Assembly (NCBI GenBank): GCA_963682055.1
Contig: OY821750.1
Location: forward strand, 1,242,501-1,306,500
Length of the DNA: 64,000 nucleotides
Direction of reading: 5' to 3'
Source: Primula veris
Lineage: Eukaryota; Streptophyta; Magnoliopsida; Ericales; Primulaceae
Shown here: piece after piece, positions 1 to 11,300 of the stretch
Numbering within the stretch: the stretch's first letter is position 1
Layout of the letters: every line of letters starts with the position of its first letter
Notes under the pieces: generated by a model
Databases searched by the model: none
Told to the model about the DNA's origin: nothing
The model's input: the letters and a program-made list of their open reading frames with translations, nothing else
Position numbers and translations under genes: made by a program

Positions 1-49
1 TATTTCCATTCCTATGATGTTCTTATTTCCCATGTGTCCACCAATGTAG

Positions 50-1076
50 AATGATGGCGACGTAAAGATAGTTGTCGGTAACAACTTCGATGAGATTGTC
101 TTGGACGAATCAAAGGATGTTCTTCTTGAGGTACCGTTGTATTTCTCTTTTCTTAGATATGTACGTATTATACTTGTCTTGCAAGTGGTTTGGTATCTGG
201 TCTTAACGTTGGAGTTTTTATTATTATATTTTAATAGATATATGATCCTTCGTGTGGACATTGCCAATCGTTGGAACCAATATACAACAGCCTTGCAAAG
301 CATTTGAGAAGCATTGATTCAATAATAATCGCTAAGATGGATGGAACCACAAATGAGCACCCTAGAGCCAAGGTAACATATGATTTTCGTTTACTTGCTA
401 GCAAAAAAACCCGTAAATGTTCAGCTTTTAAGCTGGTCATCGAAAGGCTTTGCAGCTTATCAGCAAAAAAAATAAAAAAATGTGGAAGCTGCCAACAAAC
501 AATCTCGTTCTTGGAAGTCAGAAAATTGAAGATAACCCATCTAACGTGTATATGATTTACTCCAAATCATGGTATACAGAACCAATCACTAGTTCTCACA
601 TTGGGGGATAATCTGGCACCCTTATATCGCTTTTTGATTCATCATTTCATGGTTTCACGTAGATAGAAGCTTATACTTTTTTAGTATATGGATATTTGCT
701 TAGAACCGCCTTTATAATCTTGCAGCCTGATGGATTCCCCACCATTCTTTTCTTTCCAGCTGGTAACAAGAGTTTTGACCCGGTTAGTAACTGTTACTCG
801 AACAGTTTTCTCACTTCCTCATTTTTTATTTTTTTTTACTTTTTAATTCACATGCCATACTCTTTTGTGAATTGAAACTGTAAGACAATACTATTATTTG
901 TTTTGCAGGTTACAGTTGATACAGATCGTACAGTTGTGGCTTTCTACAAATTCCTCAAGAAGAACGCATCGATCCCATTCAAGCTCAAGAAACCAGCTTC
1001 GACAGCGAACTCTAAAAAGTCCAATCCAGTAGAGAGGGAAAAGAGTGACGAGAGTGATACAAGAGACGAACTATGA
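50..1076 (+). CDS. PDIL1: Protein disulfide isomerase, PDIL1-3/1-4 type, C-terminal part (5' end outside window)
   Basis: The last four coding exons are 50-130, 238-372, 726-782 and 909-1076, all in phase 0 with GT/AG borders; bases 1-49 are the end of an intron. They encode the end of the b' domain, the second thioredoxin (a') domain and the acidic tail. The family oxidises and isomerises disulfides of secretory proteins in the ER lumen. Visible are VGNNFDEIVLDESKDVLLE, the redox motif CGHC (bases 253-264), KMDGTTNEHPRAK, PTILFFPAGNKSFDP and YKFLKKNASIPFK. The protein ends in RDEL, an ER-retrieval signal variant of KDEL. Oddity: the family's usual APWCGHC reads DPSCGHC here; the Trp before the first Cys is a Ser (TCG, one base from TGG). 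The frame is open through the tail. About 146 residues are inside the window, so the a, b and most of the b' domain cannot be judged. Confidence 0.93.
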
Positions 1077-2142
1077 GGCTCGCGCTATACAGTCTTCAAT
1101 TTTTGTATTTTAAAACATAAGCTAGACGAGAGATCGACCTAAAAATTAGATAACATGGTGGGAAATGAATTTCAAAGACCACACTCCATAGTGTACCTTT
1201 CACTTCCCATGTATTAGTTCCCCTTTCTAAATTTAAATTTTGTAATACAAGTAACTTCCCTTATAGGTATAAAGTCCGAAACATTGTATGAAAAAAATTC
1301 TATATAGTTTATGGAATGTTATATTTTACGGTTTTGGTTCATATGTGATAATAGCTTGTTCCTCTTGGGGGTGAATCTATATAGGTTCTTTTGCTTTATT
1401 TTGTCAATGATCTGAATCTTTATTAAGTGGATCTTGAAAACATCGACTACCTCGCTTGTTTATGTTTTCTATAAAGAAAGTTGATGTGCTCCATATATTA
1501 CATAAATTGGCGTTTTCGCTTAAAAATCATCCTAAAAGTTGATGAAGCGAATGCCATAATGTTTCCAATATCATAACATGCTGCTATCGGATATTTCACG
1601 TTGGTGTCTGTATGACCACACCACGTATTTACCACCCTCAGATTAGAGATAGCACGGATAAAACCTTCACCACGGCTAAGACCCTACTCTGGAGATATAA
1701 ATTTTTATGATTATTGACCTTTTCTAAAAATTATAGATTAGTAACAACCAATGATGTTTTTTTGTTGAATAATTGATGAAGTAAAAACAATTGTTAAGAA
1801 AGCAAAATTTCCGAAACTATGGTACAAGTAAAACGAAACATATTTCTATATATACACTTATATACTTCTTCAAGCCCAATAATGACTTGAGCGTCGGAGG
1901 CCAATCAACCGGTTTAAGCTTGGTCTCCCATCTATCCTATTTCAGGTTACACGTAGAGCAATCATATACATCCATCTACCCGTTGACTCGAATTCCATCG
2001 TGTGGAGTCCTGAGCTTCATCAATCGACTTATGATCAAACATATAGAATACAACTCATACGGGAAACAAAACAAAACAAAACAAAACAAAATAAAATAAA
2101 ACAAACAAGAAAGCATTTTTTTACTTTTTTTTTGTCATTTTG
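1077..2142. other. 3' flank of the PDI gene and intergenic DNA
   Basis: AT-rich, no coding exon seen. The first 200-300 bases are probably the 3'UTR of the PDI gene. A short (AAAAC)n run lies at about 2066-2105, close to the start of the tandem array. Confidence 0.6.
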
Positions 2143-3095
2143 TTTTGAAGTCGATGATGAGAGGTTTTAGTAAGCGCACATATGAGATTTTCCATGGACT
2201 GTTTAGTTTGCGTCGGTCAGGAGGTGACACCAACCGAGGCTCTTGATTCGGTCAGATTCCGTAACTTTACATATTTATCAGTCATAATGAAAATAATTTA
2301 ATCACGCAATCAAGTGAACTATATAAATCTTGGGAATTCGGAGTGTTTTGAAGTCGATGAGAGGTTTTGGTAAGCGCACATATGAGATCTTCCACAAACT
2401 GTTGAGTTGGCGTCGGTCATCTGAGACTCTTGATTCGGTCAGATTCCGTAACTTTACATATTTATCAGTCATAATTAAAATAATTTAATCACGCAATCAA
2501 GTGAACTATATAAATCTTGGGAATTCGGAATGTTTTGAAGTCGATGAGAGGTTTTGGTAAGCGCACATATGAGATCTTCCACAGACTGTTGAGTTGGCGT
2601 CGGTCAGGAGGTGACACTATCTGAAGCTCTTGATTCGGTCAGATTCCGTAACTTTACATATTTATCAGTCATAATGAAAATAATTTAATCACGCAATCAA
2701 GTGAACTATATAAATCTTGGGAATTCGGAGTGTTTTGAAGTCGATGAGAGGTTTTAATAAGCGCATATATGAGATTTTCCACGGACTGTTGAGTTGGCGT
2801 CGGTCATCTGAGACCCTTGATTCGGTCAGATTCCGTAACTTTACATATTTATTAGTTATAATGAAAATAATTTAATCACGCAAATCAAGTGAACTATGTA
2901 AATCTTGGGAATTCGGAGTGTTTTGAAGTCGATGAGAGGTTTTGGTAAACGCACATATGAGATCTTCCACAGACTGTTGAGTTGGCGTCGGTCATCCGAG
3001 GATCTTGATTCGATCAGATTCCGTAACTTTACATATTTATTAGTTATAATGAAATAACTTTAATCACGCAACCAAAGTGAACTATATTAACATTT
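2143..3095. repeat. Tandem array, five copies of a 187-203 bp unit
   Basis: Copies begin at the shared word TTTTGAAGTCGATGA at 2143, 2346, 2533, 2733 and 2921, giving spacings of 203, 187, 200 and 188. Copies 1 and 3 are long and carry AGGAGGTGACAC after GTCGGTC; copies 2, 4 and 5 are short and read TCATC(T/C)GAG there. The order is long-short-long-short-short, which suggests the basic amplified unit was a dimer. Shared words include GATTCGGTCAGATTCCGTAA, CATATTTATCAGTCATAAT and ACTATATAAATCTTGGGAA, so most copies contain a TATA-like ATATAAAT. The last copy has drifted at its right end. Confidence 0.93.
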
Positions 3096-3165
3096 GAGTT
3101 CAAATTAAGAGGAGTAAACATGAAAAATATTTGATCAATTATCACAAACTCATTTTGGGACTTTA

Positions 3166-3262
3166 TAATATAAATATAAATATAAATATTGAAGTCCATT
3201 AATTCACTATTTTTATCTCCACAAATTCTTATTTTTTCTTCGACCAAATTCCGCTTCTGTAG
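3166..3262 (+). promoter_or_regulatory. Probable promoter TATA and 5'UTR exon of the V-ATPase G gene
   Basis: TATAAATATAAATATAAATA runs from about 3169, followed by a pyrimidine-rich stretch (TTATCTCCACAAATTC, TTTTTTCTTCGACC) and a possible splice donor AG|GTACTCTC at 3262/3263. A good acceptor (TAACTGCAG) ends at 5210, nine bases before the ATG of subunit G, so a 5'UTR intron of about 1.95 kb is likely. This is inference from sequence signals only; transcript data would settle it. Confidence 0.45.
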
Positions 3263-3276
3263 GTACTCTCTCTCTC

Positions 3277-3320
3277 TATATATATATATTATATATATAT
3301 ATATATATAGATATATAAAT
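3277..3320. repeat. (TA)n microsatellite
   Basis: A CT-rich run is followed by interrupted TA dinucleotides, just inside the inferred 5'UTR intron of the V-ATPase G gene. The rest of 3320-5200 is AT-rich with no exon seen. Confidence 0.85.
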
Positions 3321-5219
3321 ACAATTTTTATAGTATATATATGTGTGTTTATATGTGATTTCATTTTCATTTTTTTATTTAATAAAGATTGGATCTTTAA
3401 CGAGTTATTCATCTTCTATGTGCTTTAGAAATGAAAAGAAACATTTTTTTAATATTGGGTTTTCTATTTTTATTAAATTAACTGTTAATAGTAAAAAAAA
3501 CATTGATGGGATTTTGTTATTTGATTAAAGATCAGATCTTGGATCATTGGGTGATATTGATTGGATCTGAATATTTGTTTAGTTGTATTAGTGATTGTGA
3601 ATTTTGCTAATATTAGTTCAGTTTTGAAGGTTTATTGATTTTTTGACTTAATTAGATAAATGTTTATAGTAATATTAATATGTTGAGAAATACTGTTTTT
3701 TTAAGTTAGAGAGTGTCCGTGTCTTATAAATTAAAACGCAACTTGTTACGCGATTTTCGTCAAGGAAAAGTTACTTTACGTGAACAAAGTTGTGGTTTTT
3801 GTTTCAACCGAAACAAAATCTATCTTTGATTTACTTGGTAAATTGGATGTGAGAAAGGTTGATATATATATATATATGGCTTGTTTCATTGTGTATATTG
3901 CGTTTAATTTACTTTTCTGATAGGGTTGGAAAGTATAGTTCCAAGTCCATCAATGTATTCGGTAAAACTAAAAGTAGTATACTTTCAAGAAAACATGTTG
4001 TGTGTACAGTGTACAATTCCATAAAGTTGGATGGCAAAAAGCGTTTACTCTTTCACATTTTTGTAATTTTTCAGTTGAAAATGAATGTACAACACTTTCG
4101 TTCATCTTCAACCTATCATTGACGAATGACTCTGGGATTATTAAAGTAAGACTGTTTTAATAAGTATACAACATTTTTGTAGAAAGTCATAACCGAACTA
4201 TTTACTAGAGTGTATGAGTGGTACATGAACGTAATGAAATTAAGTAAGAGGTTATCTGGGTAGGATTTAGAGTGGTCACCATCGCTCTACTAGCTCCAAT
4301 AGTTAAGAAAGAAAAAATTATAGCCGCTAAGTGTTGTGTTAGGACTTCATGTTTAATAAGTAGTTATATTCTCATTGAATAATGAACATGTTCTTTCTGA
4401 AAATAAAGAAGATATAATTGTCAAACCAAAAATGTTCTAGAATACATATAGCACTTTTATGAAGAGTAAGAAACCTTTACTACCGTAAAAGTATTTTCCC
4501 TTTGAATTTTCAAACAAACACGTTTGATGGTGCCAATACAAGATTTTATATAAAGTTAAGAGCATACAAAAGTGTACTTTTGTTTGACTACCAAACAAGC
4601 CTGTAATAAGTCATAATATATGAGTGGATTAATTTATGATTAGGGCATGTTTGCTTATTAATTAATAGTATAGTCTTTGATACTTTTATGTTAATATAAG
4701 TTCAATTGCCATGCCCTGAGAATTCATACGTACATAATTTCGTTTTTACCTTTTCAAGTATCTTGATGCATACTTCTCTCAAATGGTATACGTTGGCCTA
4801 TTTTATTATTCGCTGTTCAGTTTTTTCAAACACACTTTTATGATGCTTATAATATCTACTCGAAGAATTAATGTTTTCACCTCTCATAAGAAAGTACGCC
4901 TATATGTGTATCTATTTAAGATCTACTTTATTGGTTTGTAATGAAAAAGAGCCCGGCTTATTGCAAAAATAGATTATTGACGAGTGTTCGTATTTGTGTC
5001 TTGATCTACTTTTAGCACCGTGTATCAGAATCTGGATACTGTATCTGCTGATGTGATTACACCTATAGATATTGTATCTGAAAAAACTGGCTTTAAACTG
5101 AACAAACACAGTACTTTTCTAAATCTAAAAAATTCAACTTCTTTGCGTAAAAGATGCTACTAAAACAAGACCTTAGTTTTAAGTTGTATTGTGTTCCAGT
5201 GTAACTGCAGTTCAGGAAT

Positions 5220-6998
5220 ATGGCTAGCAACAGGGGACAAAATGGAATTCAACTGCTACTATCTGCCGAGCAAGAAGCTCAGCAAATTGTTAATGCTGCA
5301 AGAGCCGGTAACATTTTACTCTTATACATAATGCTTTTTATGAATGTTAGTATCTATCTGCAATTGTACATGTCTGCGTCATGTTAGTCTTTTTTTTATG
5401 AAGGAATTGTTTGACTGAAGCTTTTAAGCGGAAAAGGTTTGCTTATTTAAGGATGAGAAAAGCACTGGTTTGATTCAGTCTGTCAGCCTTTTGAGGTTTG
5501 AATGCAAAAAAAAAAGGTGTCAACCGTTAAATTGATCAACCGAATGAGCTGGCACTTATAAGCAAATAACAAAAAGTTGAGTTCAAAATGTGCAGCCAAA
5601 CAAGCCATAAGTAACAGATTTGTGTTTTATTTCAGTTTCTTTAAAAGACCCAACATTGCACAACGAAGTGTGATTATTTATGCATATCTAGTATCTCGAA
5701 ATATCATGAAGACTTCATGACATATCTACATGTATGAGCATAGTAACTTTCAGCTCTTAAGTTCATGATTTTGTTCTCTTTTATCACAATGTACAATGTT
5801 GTAATATACGAAAGGGTAGGTAATATTTTTTTTACATGATCCTTTTTTATGTTCTGGACCGCAAGAAATGTGTCCAAAGGTGTAAACTGTAAATGACACA
5901 AGTTTTTTTAGATTTTCAGCAAAACCTTTCTTTTCTTCTAAACGAGTAAAAGCGAACTTTGACACGCTTCGAAGCGGATTTCTATAAAAATAGTACATTA
6001 TTTATAGCTTCTATATAGTAATTTATTAATATACACAAGCTAGCCTACTAATTTTCTGTATTCGGTTTCGAGTTGACTTTGGCACTACTTCTTGAGTGGA
6101 ACTTCAGTTTTTGTAACACTTTTGTTCATATACAGAACTAATGTTTAAGTTTCTTTAAGAAGCAAAACTAAAAATCAGAGGAAAGGTACTATATACTAAT
6201 CTTTTATTAAACTCTCTGTAGCAAAACTTGCAAGGCTGAAACAGGCAAAAGAAGAGGCTGAACAAGAGGTTGCTCAATTCCGTGCTCAAATGGAAGCTGA
6301 TTTCCAGGGGAAGCTTGCAGCAGTAAGTCAAATACCAAATACATTAATTCTTATTTAATTAAGTTCGTGGTCACAAATGCAGCTCCCCTTTTGTTTCTAT
6401 AGTTTGATGTCCATTTTTTTTTATTATGAAATGAGGCAAGCGACTTTTGGAAGCAAAGGTTTGATAAAAAATAGCTATTTACTTCTGAAGATGCACACGA
6501 TGGGTTTGTTTGGCTACGACTTTCAAGCTTAAGTTTTTCTTCTTAGCTCTTTTGCTTTTAAAAATTGTGGATTTTAAATGCCCATCTCTTATGTACCAAA
6601 AAAGATGGAAAAGATGTCCATATCTTTTACGCCAAGTTATTTTGCTTTATTGGTTCCGAAAAAAACCCACCAGTTTGTTTCCTATCCTTTTCAATTGGTT
6701 TTCGAAGTCCGGGAAAGGCTAAAATATATTTCGCTTCCCTAGCTTTTTCGATTGATAATTAACTTTTCAGCCTTGCAAGTTTCAACCAGTATCATATTTT
6801 ACCCTTTTAATTTTTTTTTACTTGTTCTCACTATACAATTCATCTTTGTGACAGAGTAGTGGAGATTCAGGTGCTAATGTGAAGCGACTTGAACAAGAAA
6901 CAGAAGTGAAAATTGATCACCTCAAGACCGAGGTGGATAGAATTTCTCAAGACGTGGTAAAAATGCTTCTCAGGCAAGTAACCACCGTGAAAAACTGA
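5220..6998 (+). CDS. VHA-G: V-type proton ATPase subunit G, complete
   Basis: Three exons, 5220-5307, 6222-6322 and 6855-6998, encode 110 residues, the usual length of plant subunit G. The protein starts [20 protein letters not shown] and ends [14 protein letters not shown]. Subunit G pairs with subunit E as a long helical stator stalk tying the V1 head to the membrane Vo part of the vacuolar and endomembrane proton pump. The sequence fits: highly charged, no membrane segment, a continuous helix-forming run with [20 protein letters not shown] in the N-terminal half and [20 protein letters not shown] in the second. Intron phases are 1 and 0. The ATG is chosen because it opens the conserved MASNRGQ start. 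Upstream is an inferred 5'UTR intron. It is transcribed towards chorismate synthase; the stop codons are 1.3 kb apart. Confidence 0.96.
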
Positions 6999-8338
6999 TC
7001 CTTTGTTTCAAAAATGATGGCTAGAAATGTCCCGAGTACTTAGCATCACGTGAAATCTTTGCTTTCAATCCCTGTATTTTACTGTATCTATTTATTTGTT
7101 TTGTTTTGTTTTGTTTTGTTGTTGATCAATTTGAAATAAAATGAGATGTGATTGTTGACGTGGTGGAAAGAAATTATTTGTTTTTGTTATGAACTTTATA
7201 CTTGTATTGGAAGCCATATGATGATCAATGACATTGGTATCATTCATGAGTTTGATAAATTTTACCTTTAATGTAATATGATAAAAAATAAATTTATAGA
7301 AGTTTGTGTTACTACGGTCTTCATTTAGTTGCAAATACAACTATTTGTTTTTCCGCTTCAGCAGCCATCTTAATAACCAAGTTCTTGGATTTTGTCTGGG
7401 AAAAACAAGTAGTTTTGAGCTGGATGATTTAAAAATCGGTATAGAGAAATTATCATGAAAACATTAGAAAATATTGGTTCCTGTAGCTGTTATGGTTGTA
7501 TATCGCAAGTGTAAACGTTTAATAACAATAATAACTGTAATGGAGAACATCTTTTTCCTGCATGCTTACAAAAATAATGTGTATACTGCGTATCAACAAA
7601 TCCGCAACAAGATTGAAAAGAGAGCAATTTTTTTTTATCGAACCTAATATTTTAACGAGGAATTTTTTTGGGATGGGGATTTGCAGCTATTCAAAATGAA
7701 TTCCAGCTCCTCTGTTTTCCAATTGTTATAAGGAGACCACGCAACATGCGAGCCGAAAACCCAAGCATGTTTGTCATTTTATTGTATATACTAAGAAAGC
7801 ACTAAATGAAAACCAAATTTTATTGCTAATAAGGTCTTGTTGCATTGAAGTAGGCCAAGTTAGAAGCAAAAAAAAGGCAGATCTCTGGACTCTTTTAGAT
7901 GCTAATCATAATACTCAAAACAATAATAGTATTAAGTTATGATAAACGGATGTATTGCTGTGTTAATCTGCTGGATTTGAAAGCAAACACGGATATGTAA
8001 AAAGTAGGGTATAGAGGTGGAAATAAACAAAAGCAAAAGCAGGGTATACTCAAAGCAATAATAGTATTAAGTCAGAAACAAAAGAATGAAGATATATTCA
8101 ACCAAGTATCTCGAGGAAAAAAATGAGCAAATAATATTACAATTATTCATATCCTTTCAAGCAAAAGCAGTGTCTTAATCAAATTACATCTTCAAAATTA
8201 CCATACTGGAAGAGATGCAAAAGAACGAGAGAGAATCTGGGTAATAGCACAACATGAGCTCAACAAATATATTGCATAAAAAATGGTCCCTTGAATGGAC
8301 CTTTATTCTAATTATGAGGCGCTTGATCGCCATCTTTT
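6999..8338. other. Convergent 3' flanks of V-ATPase G and chorismate synthase
   Basis: AT-rich, no exon seen. A (TTTTG)n microsatellite lies at about 7097-7122. The repeated words CAATAATAGTATTAAGT (near 7921 and 8057) show a small local duplication. The 3'UTRs of both flanking genes must lie here, but no clear polyadenylation site can be picked. Confidence 0.55.
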
Positions 8339-11300
8339 TTACAAAGATGAATTGGTAGGCTCTAGTGTTGGAAATACCATAGGTTCTTGGAATGCTGGAT
8401 TTATAGGAAACAAATGACATTGAGAAAATTGTGCCATTAGTTGGTCCAAAAGCACCATCGCCACCATAGCCTCCACCATAGGCACCGCTGCAATACCAAA
8501 ACAAGCTTCAGACACATCGTATTTATATGTCTATGTATCAAAAGTAATCACTCTCGTTGAGAAACATATCCCTTACTACTGGCTTTTACATTTAGTTGAT
8601 CAATCGTCTTCTATTAATTATTACTTAAAAGTCAATATGAAATCGGTATGAAAAAATCCCAATCCAAAATTCGTACATAAATTGTTTAGCTTTTACAAAT
8701 CTTAAAGAAACAAACATGAGGAAATTATTTTCTTAACATCTTCCATACTTGTTTTTTCTTTTTCCTCCCCTTCTAACTAGGAGAAACAAAGACACTAGAA
8801 CTAGTTCAAATTGATCATGTAAATGTGCCCCAAAGGCCAGATAATTTTGTGTTTTCCCTAATTTCTATTTCCATACAACCACATAACACACGTAACACGC
8901 GCAACTGACTGACAGAGCCACAAAGATGTCCACGCATTCGAAGGTACCGAATAAATAATACACTCAACGGTAGAGGAAGGAAAAGATAAGAAAATAGCAC
9001 AAAGGAAAAAAAATACAGAAATTTAAAAATAATTATGAAAAAGCAAACCTCTGGGGACAACACAAGGGTCGTGGCGGCCTCGGGCTATTAGCTCGGTCTC
9101 ATTTTTATCTCTAGTAACCGTGTTCTGTTTCCTCTGAACAAAAAAATCAAAACCAAACAAAATCAACAACGATACATCACATTATAGCACAAATGTATAG
9201 ATGATAAGAAATCCCCCTTCAGTGCAATACACATCACATCACCAGGTTCAGCTTATAAACTCAATGTTTCTCTTTTTGCTTACAGCTGATTGCATTTGGT
9301 TGATCAGCTTGAAAGCTGATCTGTTCTGATTTATTAGGCTTGAATAAGCTAAAAAACTAAGCTGGGTGAACCTCAACAGATACAACTTAGGGCTTGTTTG
9401 GTTGAAGCAACAGTTTTTGCTATCAGCTTAAAAGCTAAAGTGAGTTCTGGTTGACGAGCGTAAAAGCTGAGATGTTCTGGTTTTTTGGCTTTGAAAAAGC
9501 TAAAAGCTTAAGCTGGACAAAGCCCAGCTATTTTCTGAACAAAAAAATCCAGTTTATTAGCTCAAAAGCTGCAACATTACAAGTCATCATTTGCTTAAAC
9601 AGTAAACTAGATAAGCCCATTATCTGATTGTAATGTAGAGGGAAAACTTACACTGATTGTGGAGGTTGGCTTGAAAGCTATTCTCATCTCAATAATTTCC
9701 CCGTTGGATATTCCACCCTGTATGAATAACGTTATACGATTTATTATCAGATTTACATGTATTTACTGATTAAAATACTCATATGGCAGAGAGAAGTACC
9801 TGAATACCACCGGAACGATTAGTTTTTGTCCTGATCTTGCCATGTTCGTTTATATAGAACTCGTCATTGTGCTCACTCCCAGTCATAAATGTGCCTGAAA
9901 ATTGATATAACAAAATCAGAAATTTATTTCAGAAAAAAGGAACAGTTTAATGTAGAACTGGTAACATTTATGAGTCGACAAACTCCAGAAAAAAACTACT
10001 ATTTTCATTCCTAAAGTTAATAGGTCCAAAGTATTACATTGTTATCAAGGCTTTTCCTGAAAACTTTGAAGGATCCTCGAAATTTTGGAAATATCTGTTT
10101 ATTGATCTAAATGCACATCAGATGGGTTTGTTTTAACTAACTAATCCATTTAGCTATATTTTAAGTACGAAAGACGGACCTTTTATAGGGATAAATGACA
10201 ATGAATACATGGTCCATCAATTAGGTACATAGCAAGTAATCTACAGAAAATCACAATCAACTCATCAAGCGAGGTACTTTTGATGTAATTCCAATTTATT
10301 TAGAGGTACTTTGATGAGCATATACTATAATAAATTGTTTTGGAAATATACAAGTTTCCTACTAGCACTTAATGAGAAATAAGTCAACAAATCTCACTAA
10401 GTCGGAATTTACCCTATATACTATAGTTTATAATTTCAATTGTCATATTGTGTAAAGGAAATCGTTGTGTAAGTCTGCACAATGTGAATATACCTGCAAA
10501 TCCACTTCCAAACTCGAACCCTTTTGTTGCTGGTAGGGACATACAAGCTTTAGCTAGCTCAGCTTCAAGTTTATCAAACACTGGTGAACCAAGACCCTGG
10601 CATACAATAATAAATTTGGTAAGTGCATAAAACTGATCTCCATAATTATATCTAATATACGTAGCGATAAACAATCTTTTTAATGCAGAGACTTGCAAAC
10701 AAACTTAGTTGTAGATCATATATTGACTATGTATGCAGAATGGTGAACACCATACTTTTTCTTTAACCAATGCAGAATTGACACCTAAGTTTGTTTGTGT
10801 ATTGTTATAAAAATACTTTTGTCATTTATCATTTCTAAACAACCAACTAATGATGTAATTCAGGGATTAAACATCTCTACGGGGCCTTTGGGATTTTTGG
10901 TTGCACTTTCCTTTTGTTCTTTGTGCTAAAAGGTTCAAAAAGTAAAATTTGTTGTTTGTTTACTACGATGAAAGTATACTGTTAGGTTCTTAAAGGTATC
11001 TTTTTTGAATTTATTCTAAACAGCAGGTTTTCCTAGTTTAAATTACCATCACTTATTTTCCACCACTTTCTGTACAAAATAGGACCAGGTATAATTATTA
11101 GTTTCTAACTGACACACATATAGGTTTGAGAAAAAAAAAATCATCTAGACAGATAAGTATACTTTTGTACTTATACAATGTATGCCTAATTATTGGGGGG
11201 AAAGAGAGTGCTTACACGAGGAACATTTCTCGCAATACATGTTACAACCCCACCAACAGAATCACCTCTCACTCGTACAGCATCAATTGCAGCAATCATT

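Noticed and set aside
3044..3412. Minus-strand open frame of 122 codons
   Set aside because: Passes through the TA microsatellite and tandem-repeat edge; repetitive Tyr/Ile composition.
8815..9063. Minus-strand open frame overlapping the chorismate synthase locus
   Set aside because: It lies almost wholly in the intron between exons 12 and 13 and is in a different frame from the coding exon.
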